Notes under the pieces: generated by a model | Seen by the model: only the letters and a program-made list of their open reading frames with translations | Told to the model about the DNA's origin: nothing | The model's database searches: none | Shown: piece by piece, positions 25,438 to 35,456 of the stretch | Layout of the letters: every line of letters begins with the position of its first letter | How positions within the stretch are numbered: the stretch's first letter is position 1 | Program-made: the position numbers and the translations under genes | Assembly: GCA_001513105.1 (NCBI GenBank) | Contig: LFSH01000062.1 | Span: 1 to 64,000, forward strand | Direction: 5' to 3' | Source of the DNA: Clostridiales bacterium DTU070 | GTDB lineage: Bacteria > Bacillota > Clostridia > DSM-8532 | DNA: 64,000 nt

Positions 25438-26022
25438 ATGCGGGATTATTATCGAATGCCGTTATATACGCCCGGGTATGGATACAACAGTATGCATGTG
25501 CCATACAGGGCGGGAATGCAGTATCAGACTGTTCAGCAGCCTATACCGGCTCAACAGCAGCCACGGAGGGTTATCCGAGGGTTTGCGCCATATACATACC
25601 CTCTGAATTACAGGGATGCCTTGGAGTTAATTCGTGACGCTGTTAGAGGTGAAGCGGAAGACAGGGCGTTTTATGAATATCTTATTGAAAATGCACCGGA
25701 TGAAAAGGCAAAGGAAATTATCAGGGGAATACGTGATGATGAAATCAATCACTTTTTTCTGTTCGGCCAGGTATACTATGTACTGACAGGTCAGACAATT
25801 CCGGCACAGGATGAAGAAGAATTTGAAAAACCTGATTCGTACTGCGCAGGATTGGCAAGTGCCATAACTGGAGAGCAGGAAGCAGTCAAAAGATACAGGC
25901 GAATTCTTTATGCACTTTCAGACAGAGTATTGATTAATGTATTAACTGATATAATAACCGATGAGATAAGACATGGAATTCTGTATAATTATTTATATTC
26001 AAGGGCCAAATGCGAGGTATAA
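25438..26022 (+). CDS. Ferritin-like four-helix protein with Tyr/Gln/Pro-rich N-terminus
   Basis: A 194-aa protein. Residues 1-50 are rich in Tyr, Gln and Pro and look disordered (for example QTVQQPIPAQQQPRR). Residues about 60-190 form a ferritin/rubrerythrin-like bundle with paired acidic and histidine motifs: EAEDRAFYEYLIENAPDEKA, DDEINHFFLFGQ, GEQEAVKRYRRIL and DEIRHGILYNYL. These E...E/DExxH patterns suggest a di-iron site. I chose the second ATG of ATGATG because it is 5 bases from aggaggt. The N-terminal composition resembles spore coat and CotJ-type proteins. A coat or oxidative-stress role is an inference. Confidence 0.75.
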   Translation: MRDYYRMPLYTPGYGYNSMHVPYRAGMQYQTVQQPIPAQQQPRRVIRGFAPYTYPLNYRDALELIRDAVRGEAEDRAFYEYLIENAPDEKAKEIIRGIRDDEINHFFLFGQVYYVLTGQTIPAQDEEEFEKPDSYCAGLASAITGEQEAVKRYRRILYALSDRVLINVLTDIITDEIRHGILYNYLYSRAKCEV

Positions 26023-26037
26023 AGAATTTTTTGGCGA

Positions 26038-26077
26038 ATGCAAGTTACTGTTCAGCAACTTGCATCTTTTTTATTTT
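26038..26077 (+). terminator. Terminator after the ferritin-like gene
   Basis: Perfect arms atgcaagtt (26038-26046) and aacttgcat (26057-26065) are followed by cttttttattttt. The rest of the gap up to the next promoter (26078-26225) is AT-rich and shows nothing I can name. Confidence 0.85.
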
Positions 26078-26225
26078 TATGCCGATTAAAATATAATTTG
26101 GTATCAATGATCGGTTTTATGTCAAACACATATATAAGTAAAATGTTTGGATAACCATATCCGTGTCAAAAAATGATGCCATGTATAATAATGAAGTCTA
26201 TGCAATAATAAATTTCATAAAACTA

Positions 26226-26254
26226 TTGACATTGCATATATATCTGTATACAAT
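26226..26254 (+). promoter_or_regulatory. Promoter of the citrate synthase gene
   Basis: A perfect TTGACA (26226-26231), 17 bases, then TACAAT (26249-26254). Transcription should start near 26261, which leaves a leader of about 105 bases. Confidence 0.75.
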
Positions 26255-26365
26255 AATTCAATAATATCAGCCTGCAAAGTATCATATTACAGGCAACCGG
26301 CAGTGAACAGCATCAGTTTCATGCTGCATGTTCAGAATGAGGACAGGTTGTAAGGAGGATTAGGG

Positions 26366-27736
26366 ATGAACTTTGGAATTACAAAAGACCAGCTGGAGCA
26401 ATACTATGAAAGATCATCGCAGATTATTGACAAGGACAGTTATTACAGTCCTGATTTATATACAAAATATAATGTAAAAAGGGGCCTTAGAAACGAAGAC
26501 GGAACCGGTGTGGTGGTTGGGCTTACTGAAATTGGTGATGTTCATGCTTACACCTTTGAAAACGGAGTGAAAATTCCCCAGGAAGGAAGGCTTATATACA
26601 GGGGTATTGACGTATATGAGCTTGTGGATGCCTGCATGAAGGAAGACCGGTTTGGCTTTGAGGAATGCGCATACCTTCTGTTGTTTGGCGAACTGCCGAA
26701 CCAGGAACAGTATGATGAATTTAAAAAGGTGCTTTCCTATCACAGGTGTCTGCCCGACGGTTTTGTACGCGATATTATAATGAAGGCGCCGAGCGTGAAT
26801 ATTATGAATAAGCTCGCAAGTACAATTCTTGTAGCTTATTCCTATGACCCGAACCCCGAGGATACAAGCGTAAAGAACCTCTTCAGGCAAAGTATGGAAA
26901 TTATTGCCCGGATGCCTCTCTTAGCTGCATATGCATACCAGGCCAAATCACACTACCATAACGGCAACAGCCTTTTCATACATATGCCTAATCCTGAATT
27001 GTCAACCGCTGAAAACATGCTGCGCTTAAGCAGGCCTGATTGTTCATATACGCATCTTGAAGCATCCACTCTTGATATAGCGCTGATACTGCATGCTGAG
27101 CATGGCGGAGGCAATAATTCTACATTTACAAGCCATGTTGTTGCTTCTACCGGCACCGATATTTACTCATGCATTGCCGCAGCTCTGGGTTCCCTGAAAG
27201 GCCCGAAGCACGGCGGTGCGAATCTCAAGGTTATGGAAATGATGAATGAAATAAAACGCGAGGTCAAAAACTGGGACAGCGATTCACAGATAAGCGATTA
27301 TCTTGCTAAAATACTGAAAAAAGGTGCTTATGACCAGAGCGGACTTATTTATGGTATCGGTCACGCTGTATATACATTGTCTGATCCAAGATGCGTGCTG
27401 TTGAAGAAAAAGGCCAGGGAGCTGGCAGAAGCGAAGGATCGCCTTGAAGAGTATGCACTGTATGAAAAAGTTGAAAAACTTGCCCCGGTCGTCTTTAACG
27501 AAGTGAAAAAGACAAACAAGCATATGTGCGCCAATGTGGACTTCTATTCGGGTTTTGTATATGATATGCTCAACATACCTACAGATTTGTACACACCGAT
27601 TTTCGCCGTGGCGAGGGTTGTGGGACTGTGTGCCCATATAATTGAGGAACGGATAAACGGGGGCAGAATAATACGGCCGGCTTACCAGTATGTAAGGGAA
27701 AGGTCGAAGTATGTCCCGTTACATATGCGGAAATAA
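26366..27736 (+). CDS. Citrate synthase
   Basis: Condenses oxaloacetate and acetyl-CoA to citrate (456 aa). Active-site residues are visible: His246 in LHAEHGGGNN, His333 in GIGHAVY and Asp392 in ANVDFYSG. The motif GSLKGPKHGGAN is the family signature. The N-terminal extension of about 60 residues beyond the usual bacterial dimeric enzyme is shared by many clostridial citrate synthases. A strong SD (aaggagg) precedes the ATG. The gene stands alone between its own promoter and terminator, with no aconitase or isocitrate dehydrogenase beside it. The likely role is glutamate synthesis through a partial TCA cycle. Confidence 0.93.
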   Translation: MNFGITKDQLEQYYERSSQIIDKDSYYSPDLYTKYNVKRGLRNEDGTGVVVGLTEIGDVHAYTFENGVKIPQEGRLIYRGIDVYELVDACMKEDRFGFEECAYLLLFGELPNQEQYDEFKKVLSYHRCLPDGFVRDIIMKAPSVNIMNKLASTILVAYSYDPNPEDTSVKNLFRQSMEIIARMPLLAAYAYQAKSHYHNGNSLFIHMPNPELSTAENMLRLSRPDCSYTHLEASTLDIALILHAEHGGGNNSTFTSHVVASTGTDIYSCIAAALGSLKGPKHGGANLKVMEMMNEIKREVKNWDSDSQISDYLAKILKKGAYDQSGLIYGIGHAVYTLSDPRCVLLKKKARELAEAKDRLEEYALYEKVEKLAPVVFNEVKKTNKHMCANVDFYSGFVYDMLNIPTDLYTPIFAVARVVGLCAHIIEERINGGRIIRPAYQYVRERSKYVPLHMRK

Positions 27737-27774
27737 TGATTTGCTTTAAACGGCAGCTGGAATTAAATTATAAG

Positions 27775-27797
27775 AAAGCAGGCAATGGCCTGCTTTT
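27775..27797 (+). terminator. Terminator of the citrate synthase gene
   Basis: The arms aaagcaggc (27775-27783) and gcctgcttt (27788-27796) form a 9-bp stem with a 4-base loop, followed by T-rich sequence. Confidence 0.85.
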
Positions 27798-27894
27798 TTA
27801 GTTTTTATTGTCACCGAATCCATAAAACGAAATATTGCTTTACCCTTGATTTATGGTAAAATAAGTTTGTTATACTGTTGAGAATGTCAGTGTT

Positions 27895-27916
27895 CCGGAA
27901 TGATTCAACATTCCGG
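27895..27916 (+). promoter_or_regulatory. Hairpin in the smc leader
   Basis: Perfect arms ccggaatg (27895-27902) and cattccgg (27909-27916) enclose a 6-base loop, about 35 bases before the smc start. A weak promoter-like pair (TTGATT at 27846, TATACT at 27871) stands upstream. The hairpin is followed by tgtttt, which is too short for a good terminator, so it may be an attenuator or an operator. Confidence 0.4.
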
Positions 27917-27951
27917 GTGTTTTCTGAAAAAGAATTTTCGGGGTGGACGGC

Positions 27952-30900
27952 TTGTTTTTAAAAAGTATTGAACTACAGGGGTTTAAATCCTTTGCAGATA
28001 AAATAACCCTTAACTTCAACAAGGGGATAACAGCGGTAGTGGGACCCAACGGCAGCGGAAAAAGCAATATATCGGACGCGGTGCGCTGGGTTCTTGGTGA
28101 GCAAAGCGTAAAATCCCTTCGCGGCAGTAAAATGGAAGATGTAATTTTTGCAGGCACGCAGCACCGCAAGCCTGTAGGGTTTGCGCAGGTGTCACTGCTG
28201 ATAGACAATTCAGACAGGGCATTGCCAATCGATTTTACCGAGGTTACAATAACAAGGCGGGTATACCGCTCCGGAGAGAGCGAGTATTTTATCAATAAAA
28301 CCCCATGCCGTCTTAAAGACATAAACGAGCTTTTCCTGAACACGGGTGTCGGAAAGGAAGGATACTCGGTTATCGGGCAGGGCAGAATAGACGAAATTCT
28401 CAGTACCCGTCCGGAAGACAGGCGTGCTGTTTTTGAAGAAGCAGCAGGCATTATGAAATACAAGGTAAGAAAAAAGGAAGCAGAGCGAAAACTTGAAAGT
28501 ACAAGGCAGAACCTGCTCAGAATCGAGGATATAATCCTTGAACTTGAATCTCAGCTCGAACCATTAAGGGAACAGGCTGAAAAGGCCAGAAGATTTATAG
28601 AACTGAGCAGTGAACTGAAGGAAATTGAGGTTGCTCTTTACCTGGACAGTATTGAAAAGAGCAGGGACAGGATTGAGGAAATAGAAAAACAGATTACCCG
28701 GGTTGAGAACGACATACGGGAAGAAAAAGCCCGAATGGAAGAAAAAATGCAGGAGAACCGGGGAAAAACCGAAAGACTCGACAGGCTGAAAAAGCGCATG
28801 GAGTCTCTCCGCGAAGAGATTATCGAGCTGGACAGGAATATAGATCAGCTTGATAACAAGATAAAAATTGATGAAGAAAAGATAAGCCATATAGAATCAA
28901 GTAATGCAGCTTCCAGCCAGGATATAGATGAGCTGAGGGAAAGAATAAGGATGCTGGAGGCCGATATTGAAAAAAGGAACAACAGGCTCTCGGTCCTGGA
29001 TAAGGACAGGGCGAAGTACACGGAACTGCTTTACGGGGCAGAGGAAAAACTTTCTGAAATAATGTCGCGTCTTGATGAGAGCGAAAAAAGCATAGAGCTC
29101 ATGAAACAGGAGGTTATGGACAAGCTGGATGCCTTGTCCGAATGCCGTACCAGGCATAACAGCCTTAAAAATGAGAAGGAGTCTTTCATAGCAAGGCTGA
29201 AGAAATTAGACACAGAGATAAACAGGATTATACTTGACCGGGATCATGAGAAGATGCAGCTTGAACAGGCTGAAAACGAGCTGCGCAGTCAAAAGGCCAC
29301 GCTTGACGCAAAAAAGGAAGAAATAGACAGCGGTAAATCTGCACTTCAGAACCTGAAGGAAGAGCTGAATATGCTTCGCAAAGATCAAAACCGTTGTCTT
29401 TCCGAGCTTCAGGCCGTAAAATCCCGCAGCAAGGTATTAAAGGATATGGAAAACAGCCTTGAGGGATACAATCAAAGCGTAAAAGCCATCCTTAGAGCCT
29501 GCCGTGAAAAGGAGGGGTTCGGGAAAGGCATTTACGGGGCATTGGCACAGCTTATTAACGTGCGCGAAAATTTTGAAACCGCGATAGAAGTATCCCTTGG
29601 CCAGGCTCTTCAGAACATAGTCACCGAAGACGAATACACTGCAAAAAATGCAATAGAATATCTTAAGAAGAACCGCCTCGGCCGTGCTACGTTCCTGCCG
29701 GTTACCTCTGTAAAACCGCGGAGCCTGGATTCTGAAACCCTGGCAGGGCTTGAAAGGGAAAAAGGTTATCTGGGGCTTGCCTCCGACATGGTATACTGCG
29801 AACAGGGTTTCCGGGACATTATTCTCAATCTTCTGGGAAGGACTGTTGTAGTTGATAATATTGATAACGGCATTGGAATATCGAGGAAGTTCAAATACAG
29901 TTTCAGGGTAGTTACTGTTGACGGGGAAGTTTTGAATCCCGGCGGATCCATGACCGGCGGAAGCCAGCCGTCAAAATCAGCAAGCCTTTTGTCAAGAAAC
30001 AGGATAATCAGGGAACTGGATGAAAAAATTAATACTTTGAACGACAAGTTCGATGAACTTGAAAATGCATGCTCTGAAAAAGCTGATTCTATCAGCAGAA
30101 CAGAGGAAAAGCTGAATATTCTCCAGAAAGAGCATCATGACCTGGAACTTGTGGTATTACGCGAAGAACAAAGGGTTCTTTCAATACGGGATTCGATAGA
30201 AGAACTGAAAAACAGGCAGGATATGCTTTTACTGGAAAAGAACGAGCTTTCGGGCAGCATTGAATCGATAGACAGGGAAATCCTTTTTGAAAACGAACGT
30301 ATAACCGAGATAGAGCAAAGAATAGCCGCTTTGAAGTCAAATATCGAGGAAAACCAGTTGAAGAGCAAAGAGGAACAGGCTGCAAGAGACGCTGTTCACC
30401 AGGACATTAACGATTACAAGGTATCGGTGAACTCCATACTCGAGAGCATGGATCAGACACGAGAAAGCATCAGGAAACTGAATGAGGAGAAAAGCCTTGT
30501 TGAAAACAGTATAAACAAAAGGCTTCAGGAACAGGTTAAAAACAGGGACCGCCTGGAAGGCCTGCAGTCTGAAATTGCGAGCTTAAAGGAGAAAATAAAG
30601 GAGCAGAACGAAATCAAGATAGGAAAGAATCTTCAGCTTGAAAGCCTGCAGTCTGAAATTTCAGCCCTGGAAGAGGAAGTTTCGGGAATGGTTGAAGTGG
30701 TCTCAACATATAACGAAACCATCCAGGCGCTGCAGGAGCAATACAACAGGCTTGAAGTCAGAAAAACAAAGATTGAAACAGAGCTTGAGGCAATACAGAA
30801 CCGGCTGTGGGATGAGTATGAACTGACCTATGGGACGGCTTTGGAATATAAAAAAGAAATTTCCGGTCTCAGGCAGACCCAGGCGAGGATTAATGAACTG

Positions 30901-31530
30901 AAGGCTGAAATACGCGAAATGGGGCCTGTTAATGTTTCTGCAATAGAAGATTACAGCAAGACCAGGGAGAGACACGCGTTTCTTGTAAAACAGAGAGACG
31001 ACCTTGTTGAATCGGAGGAGAAACTGAACCGTATAATCCGAGAAATGCTGTCAATAATGAAAAAGCAGTTTATGGAGGAGTTCCAGCGAATAAACCGGAA
31101 TTTCAACGAGGTATTCAGGGAGCTGTTCGACGGGGGAAGAGCGGAAGTAGTGCTTGAAGATCCTGAAGATGTCCTTGAATGCGGCATTGAAATAATAGCC
31201 CAGCCTCCGGGGAAAAAACTGCAGAATATGCTGCTGCTTTCTGGCGGGGAAAGGGCAATGACGGCAATAGTGCTGCTTTTTGCAATACTGAAACTTCGTC
31301 CTGCCCCATTCTGCATTCTTGATGAGATAGAAGCAGCGCTCGATGATGCCAATGTATACAAGTTTGCCGATTATATCAAGAAATTCACCGATACAACGCA
31401 GTTTATAGTAATAACCCACAGGAAGGGAACAATGGAATGCTCGGATGCATTGTACGGAGTTACAATGCAGGAATACGGCGTGTCATCGGTAGTGTCGCTG
31501 AAACTCAGCGATGTAGAAAAGGCTGTATAG
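27952..31530 (+). CDS. smc: Chromosome segregation ATPase SMC
   Basis: Structural maintenance of chromosomes protein of 1,192 aa, the core of bacterial condensin with ScpA and ScpB. The N-terminal head holds Walker A (GPNGSGKSNISDAVRW, about residues 32-47). Two long coiled coils (about 165-500 and 670-1020) flank a hinge with the Gly-rich GGSMTGGS turn. The C-terminal head holds the LSGGERAMTAIV signature and Walker B FCILDEIEAALDDANV. I chose TTG 27952 because the encoded MFLKSIELQGFKSFADK matches the conserved start of the family and cggggtgg is 5 bases upstream. It is followed by ftsY, as in many Firmicutes, but the usual rnc neighbour is 18 kb away. Confidence 0.95.
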   Translation: MFLKSIELQGFKSFADKITLNFNKGITAVVGPNGSGKSNISDAVRWVLGEQSVKSLRGSKMEDVIFAGTQHRKPVGFAQVSLLIDNSDRALPIDFTEVTITRRVYRSGESEYFINKTPCRLKDINELFLNTGVGKEGYSVIGQGRIDEILSTRPEDRRAVFEEAAGIMKYKVRKKEAERKLESTRQNLLRIEDIILELESQLEPLREQAEKARRFIELSSELKEIEVALYLDSIEKSRDRIEEIEKQITRVENDIREEKARMEEKMQENRGKTERLDRLKKRMESLREEIIELDRNIDQLDNKIKIDEEKISHIESSNAASSQDIDELRERIRMLEADIEKRNNRLSVLDKDRAKYTELLYGAEEKLSEIMSRLDESEKSIELMKQEVMDKLDALSECRTRHNSLKNEKESFIARLKKLDTEINRIILDRDHEKMQLEQAENELRSQKATLDAKKEEIDSGKSALQNLKEELNMLRKDQNRCLSELQAVKSRSKVLKDMENSLEGYNQSVKAILRACREKEGFGKGIYGALAQLINVRENFETAIEVSLGQALQNIVTEDEYTAKNAIEYLKKNRLGRATFLPVTSVKPRSLDSETLAGLEREKGYLGLASDMVYCEQGFRDIILNLLGRTVVVDNIDNGIGISRKFKYSFRVVTVDGEVLNPGGSMTGGSQPSKSASLLSRNRIIRELDEKINTLNDKFDELENACSEKADSISRTEEKLNILQKEHHDLELVVLREEQRVLSIRDSIEELKNRQDMLLLEKNELSGSIESIDREILFENERITEIEQRIAALKSNIEENQLKSKEEQAARDAVHQDINDYKVSVNSILESMDQTRESIRKLNEEKSLVENSINKRLQEQVKNRDRLEGLQSEIASLKEKIKEQNEIKIGKNLQLESLQSEISALEEEVSGMVEVVSTYNETIQALQEQYNRLEVRKTKIETELEAIQNRLWDEYELTYGTALEYKKEISGLRQTQARINELKAEIREMGPVNVSAIEDYSKTRERHAFLVKQRDDLVESEEKLNRIIREMLSIMKKQFMEEFQRINRNFNEVFRELFDGGRAEVVLEDPEDVLECGIEIIAQPPGKKLQNMLLLSGGERAMTAIVLLFAILKLRPAPFCILDEIEAALDDANVYKFADYIKKFTDTTQFIVITHRKGTMECSDALYGVTMQEYGVSSVVSLKLSDVEKAV

Positions 31531-31614
31531 ATGTTTTGAAGTGTATAATAATTTGGATATAAAAAGCTGAATGCTGTAAGCAACATTAAATATAAGCAAA
31601 GGAGTTAGGGCATT

Positions 31615-32523
31615 ATGAGCTTTTTCGAAAAACTAAAGAACGGTCTGAAAAAAACAAGGGAGAGCATTACCCAGCGCGTTGATCAGCTTCTTGTTTCCCT
31701 GGGGAAGATAGATGAGGAACTGTTTGAAGAACTTGAGGAGATCCTGATAACTTCGGACGTAGGTGTTGACACTACATTAAAAATAATAGACAGCCTGAGG
31801 CAAAGGGTCAGGGCTGAAAAGGTGACCGATCCCAGGGAGGTTAAAAACCTGCTGAAGGAAGAGATTTCAAAAATACTTGAATCGGGCGATTCTGCCCTCA
31901 AACTTGAGACAAAACCTTCGGTAATTGTGGTGGTCGGTGTAAACGGTGTTGGAAAGACAACATCCATAGGGAAAATATGCAACATGCTGAAAATGCAGGG
32001 CAAAAAAGTCCTGATGGCAGCAGGCGATACTTTCAGGGCGGCTGCAATAGACCAGCTTGAAATATGGGCAAAACGGGCAGATGTCGATATTATCAAGCAT
32101 TCGGAAGGCGCAGACCCGTCAGCGGTTATTTTCGATGCCATTCAGGCAGCCAAGGCAAGGGGCGTTGACGTGGTTGTATGTGATACAGCGGGGCGGCTGC
32201 ACACGAAGAAAAACCTGATGGAAGAGCTTAAGAAAGTTTTCCGGATAATAAACAGGGAGCTTCCCGATGCAGATGTTGAAACTCTTCTTGTTCTTGATGC
32301 GACTACAGGCCAAAATGCCGTTTCCCAGGCACGGAATTTCACCGAGGCTACAGGCGTAACGGGCCTTGTTCTTACAAAACTTGACGGTACCGCAAAGGGC
32401 GGTATCATTGTGTCAATTAAGTCCGAGCTTGATATACCGGTTAAATTCATCGGTGTGGGCGAAAAAATAGATGATCTGCAGCCTTTTAATCCAAGGGATT
32501 TTGCAGATGCACTGTTCAGTTAA
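31615..32523 (+). CDS. ftsY: Signal recognition particle receptor FtsY
   Basis: GTPase that docks the signal recognition particle at the membrane for co-translational insertion (302 aa). The short N-terminal amphipathic region, [18 protein letters not shown], is the membrane-binding helix of Firmicutes FtsY and lacks the acidic A domain of E. coli. The NG domain has the P-loop [13 protein letters not shown] (about residues 106-118), [32 protein letters not shown] and the closing [12 protein letters not shown]. The SD aaaggag precedes the ATG. It lies 84 bases after smc, probably on the same transcript. Confidence 0.96.
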   Translation: MSFFEKLKNGLKKTRESITQRVDQLLVSLGKIDEELFEELEEILITSDVGVDTTLKIIDSLRQRVRAEKVTDPREVKNLLKEEISKILESGDSALKLETKPSVIVVVGVNGVGKTTSIGKICNMLKMQGKKVLMAAGDTFRAAAIDQLEIWAKRADVDIIKHSEGADPSAVIFDAIQAAKARGVDVVVCDTAGRLHTKKNLMEELKKVFRIINRELPDADVETLLVLDATTGQNAVSQARNFTEATGVTGLVLTKLDGTAKGGIIVSIKSELDIPVKFIGVGEKIDDLQPFNPRDFADALFS

Positions 32524-32549
32524 CCGCCTGATTCGTCTTTTTATGTGTG

Positions 32550-32669
32550 GATATAGTGCAATGCAGGGAAACTTCTTTTTATAAGCATTTTTACGGGTTT
32601 CGGCCTGCCGGGCTGATACTTGCCAGCCCTTGCAAACGCAGCGACTGTTTCCGGGCATTGCACGATAGC
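32550..32669. repeat. MITE-like inverted-repeat element, copy 2
   Basis: About 120 bases bounded by imperfect terminal inverted repeats: tatagtgcaatgcagggaaac (32552-32572) against gtttccgggcattgcacgata (32647-32667), 18 of 21 paired. The segment from agcattttta to gcattgcacgata aligns over its whole length with both arms of copy 1 at 16028-16234. Here the left arm is shortened. It lies between ftsY and the guaB promoter and has no coding potential. Confidence 0.6.
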
Positions 32670-32713
32670 ATTGTAATCAATGCACCGAAACAAGAAAGCA
32701 TAACGATAACTGC

Positions 32714-32742
32714 TTGACATTTAAAAAATAATTATATAGAAT
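32714..32742 (+). promoter_or_regulatory. Promoter of guaB
   Basis: A perfect TTGACA (32714-32719), 17 bases, then TAGAAT (32737-32742), about 80 bases before the guaB start. No purine riboswitch is evident in the leader. Confidence 0.75.
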
Positions 32743-32820
32743 AGATAAAATTTAAAACAGAAACCAGGCTGTTATAAATGAGCGTTATTGTATGAAATAG
32801 CATGAAAAGGAGGAATTGGG

Positions 32821-34314
32821 ATGGCAATTATATACCCTGAGGTATCAAGAACTTTCAGCGAATTTTTGCTGCTGCCGAATTTAACAACCAAAGACTGCGC
32901 CCCCGTAAACATCGACCTTACAACACCACTGGTCAAACACTCAAAGGATAAGGAGCCTGCACTAAAACTGAACATACCGATTGTCAGTGCGATAATGCAG
33001 TCGGTGTCGAACGATACGCTTGCCATTGCTTTGGCAAGATGCGGCGGCCTTTCGTTTATATATGCTTCACAGACAATCGAAAACCAGGCTGAAATGGTCA
33101 GAAAGGTAAAAAAACACAAGTCGGGTTTTGTTGTCAGTGATTCAAACGTATCAGTCAATCAAACGCTCAGAGACGTACTTGCAATAAAGGAAAGAACAGG
33201 CCACTCAACAATTGCGGTAACCGATGACGGAACTGCAAACGGGAAACTCTTAGGTATCATTACAAGCAGGGATTACCGCTTGAGCCGCGATCCGCTGGAT
33301 AAAAAAGTGGAAGATTTCATGACGCCCTTCAAGGATCTTATTGTAGGGAAACTTGGAATTACCCTCAGCGAAGCCAACGATATAATCTGGGAACATAAAC
33401 TGAACAGCCTTCCTATAATAGATGATGAACAAAGGCTGCACTACCTTGTTTTCAGAAAAGACTATGACGATCATAAAGCCAATCCCGAACAGCTGCTTGA
33501 CTCGAAAAAAAGGCTCATGGTGGGCGCGGGTATAAATACCTGGGACTACAAGGAAAGAGTCCCGGAACTGATAAATGCCGAAGCAGACATACTCTGCGTG
33601 GATTCATCCGATGGATTCACCGAGTACCAGAGAGATACACTCCGTTATATAAAGAAAAACTTCCCGCACATAAAAGTCGGAGGCGGAAACGTTGTAGACA
33701 GGGAAGGTTTTATGTACCTTGTTGAATCGGGTGCTGACTTCGTAAAGGTTGGTATCGGCGGAGGTTCTATTTGTATTACGAGGGAACAGAAAGGTATAGG
33801 CCGCGGGCAGGCAAGCGCCGTTATTGAAGTGGCAAAAGCGCGTGACGAGTACTTTGAAAAAACCGGCGTTTATATTCCGATTTGCTCTGATGGCGGTATT
33901 GTTCACGATTATCATATAGTACTGGCTTTGGCAATGGGCGCTGATTTTGTTATGATGGGCCGGTATTTTGCAAGGTTTGATGAAAGCCCGAATAAAAAGG
34001 TAAAACGCGGAAACAGCTATGTAAAGGAATACTGGGGCGAAGGCTCAAACAGGGCAAGGAACTGGCAGAGATATGATTTGGGTGAAAGCACAAACCTCAA
34101 GTTTGAGGAGGGAGTGGACAGTTATGTGCCATACGCCGGAAAACTGAAGGATAACCTGGACATAACTCTTTCGAAGATACGCTCTACAATGTCAAGCTGC
34201 GGCGCAAAATCTATAAGAGAACTGCAGAAAACAGCTCGCCTCACAATTGTTTCGTCCACAAGCCTCATAGAAGGCGGAGCGCATGACGTAATTCTGAAGG
34301 AAAGCGAGTATTAA
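32821..34314 (+). CDS. guaB: Inosine-5'-monophosphate dehydrogenase
   Basis: Oxidises IMP to XMP, the committed step of GMP synthesis, using NAD (497 aa). The (beta/alpha)8 barrel is interrupted by a CBS-domain pair (about residues 105-220, with [12 protein letters not shown]). The catalytic Cys318 lies in [18 protein letters not shown]. The IMP phosphate site is [26 protein letters not shown]. The flap region, [10 protein letters not shown], is altered compared with E. coli and is typical of a clostridial branch. The SD aaaggagg precedes the ATG. It is transcribed alone from its own promoter and followed by two hairpins. Confidence 0.93.
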   Translation: MAIIYPEVSRTFSEFLLLPNLTTKDCAPVNIDLTTPLVKHSKDKEPALKLNIPIVSAIMQSVSNDTLAIALARCGGLSFIYASQTIENQAEMVRKVKKHKSGFVVSDSNVSVNQTLRDVLAIKERTGHSTIAVTDDGTANGKLLGIITSRDYRLSRDPLDKKVEDFMTPFKDLIVGKLGITLSEANDIIWEHKLNSLPIIDDEQRLHYLVFRKDYDDHKANPEQLLDSKKRLMVGAGINTWDYKERVPELINAEADILCVDSSDGFTEYQRDTLRYIKKNFPHIKVGGGNVVDREGFMYLVESGADFVKVGIGGGSICITREQKGIGRGQASAVIEVAKARDEYFEKTGVYIPICSDGGIVHDYHIVLALAMGADFVMMGRYFARFDESPNKKVKRGNSYVKEYWGEGSNRARNWQRYDLGESTNLKFEEGVDSYVPYAGKLKDNLDITLSKIRSTMSSCGAKSIRELQKTARLTIVSSTSLIEGGAHDVILKESEY

Positions 34315-34346
34315 TATCAGTAAGGTATAATAAATAATACAAAAGG

Positions 34347-34380
34347 GTTGTCCGAACTGGTGTTATATAATAAGGACAAC
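34347..34380 (+). other. Inverted repeat after guaB
   Basis: The arms gttgtcc (34347-34353) and ggacaac (34374-34380) flank a 20-base AT-rich loop. There is no T-run, and the hairpin directly precedes a true terminator. It may be a transcript-end structure or an operator. Confidence 0.45.
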
Positions 34381-34401
34381 TCTGCATTCATCCAAAAAGA
34401 T

Positions 34402-34440
34402 GGCTGTTATCTTTTCAGGATAGCAGCCGTTTATTATTTT
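34402..34440 (+). terminator. Terminator downstream of guaB
   Basis: The arms ggctgttatc (34402-34411) and gatagcagcc (34419-34428) pair with one G-U and are followed by gtttattatttt. The rest of the gap to tepA (34441-34690) shows no gene or clear promoter. Confidence 0.75.
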
Positions 34441-34703
34441 ATTACGCGATAAATACGTTTCAGTTCCGGCCACGAAGGGCAAAATTAAGGGCAATGCAAA
34501 TCCTTGCACCCTAAACAGACGGCATTATCCGGATATTTTGCGTAAGGTTCATTTTTTTACGGAAATTAACCGGAAACTGATGAAAACCAGTTAACAAAAC
34601 ATAATTCACGTCCTTAAGACTTAATGGGAGTTTATACCGTAAGGAATATTTCACAGCCTGTTGGCAAATACTGATTAAAGATTTATTAACGGGAGGTTTT
34701 TGC

Positions 34704-35456
34704 TTGAATCAAAAAATTCTGTTCGCAAAGCAAACTGAAAATCAGACCGGAAACAGCAATAATGCAGGGCAGACCTCAACAGAAAAAATGGACAATATAA
34801 AAGAGATGGGAACAGTCGAGGTACAGGAAAAGGGCCGAAGCATTCACTGCCTGACTATAATCGGCCAGATTGAAGGGCATATGGTACTGCCGCCACAGAA
34901 CAAAACCACGAAATACGAGCATGTCCTGCCCCAACTGGTCGCGATTGAGGATGACAAAAAAATAGACGGCCTGCTTCTGATACTGAATACCGTGGGCGGT
35001 GACGTTGAAGCAGGTCTTGCGATAGCGGAGATGATCTCATCAATGTCAAAGCCGACCGTATCTCTCGTATTGGGCGGCGGACACAGTATAGGAGTACCGA
35101 TGGCGGTATCAACAAATTATTCCTTCATAGCCCCATCGGCTACAATGACAATTCATCCGCTTCGGCTCAGCGGGATGATAATAGGCGTTCCGCAGACTTT
35201 TGAGTACTTCGACCGGATGCAGGAGCGGGTTGTAGAGTTCGTTGCAAAGAACTCGAAAATCTCAAAGGACAATTTCAGGAAACTGATGCTTAAAACCGGA
35301 GAACTGGCAAACGATGTCGGAACGGTACTGTTCGGGCAGGAGGCGGTGGAGCATGGCATTATCGATGAAGTAGGAGGTCTTGCGTCTGCCCTGAAAAAAC
35401 TGGATTCCCTGATTGAGCAGATAAAAAAGGACAAGGATGGTGGACAGGAAAAATGA
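34704..35456 (+). CDS. tepA: ClpP-family serine protease TepA
   Basis: A 250-aa ClpP-like protein of the TepA (translocation-enhancing) group. Residues about 50-230 carry the crotonase/ClpP fold: [21 protein letters not shown], then the Ser region [15 protein letters not shown] and the His region [13 protein letters not shown]. The N-terminal 35 residues are Gln/Asn/Thr-rich and probably flexible. It starts at TTG 8 bases after gggaggt. The ATGA overlap with the ylzJ-like gene reproduces the B. subtilis tepA-ylzJ order. The B. subtilis protein was linked to preprotein translocation and spore development; its substrate is not known. Confidence 0.88.
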   Translation: MNQKILFAKQTENQTGNSNNAGQTSTEKMDNIKEMGTVEVQEKGRSIHCLTIIGQIEGHMVLPPQNKTTKYEHVLPQLVAIEDDKKIDGLLLILNTVGGDVEAGLAIAEMISSMSKPTVSLVLGGGHSIGVPMAVSTNYSFIAPSATMTIHPLRLSGMIIGVPQTFEYFDRMQERVVEFVAKNSKISKDNFRKLMLKTGELANDVGTVLFGQEAVEHGIIDEVGGLASALKKLDSLIEQIKKDKDGGQEK

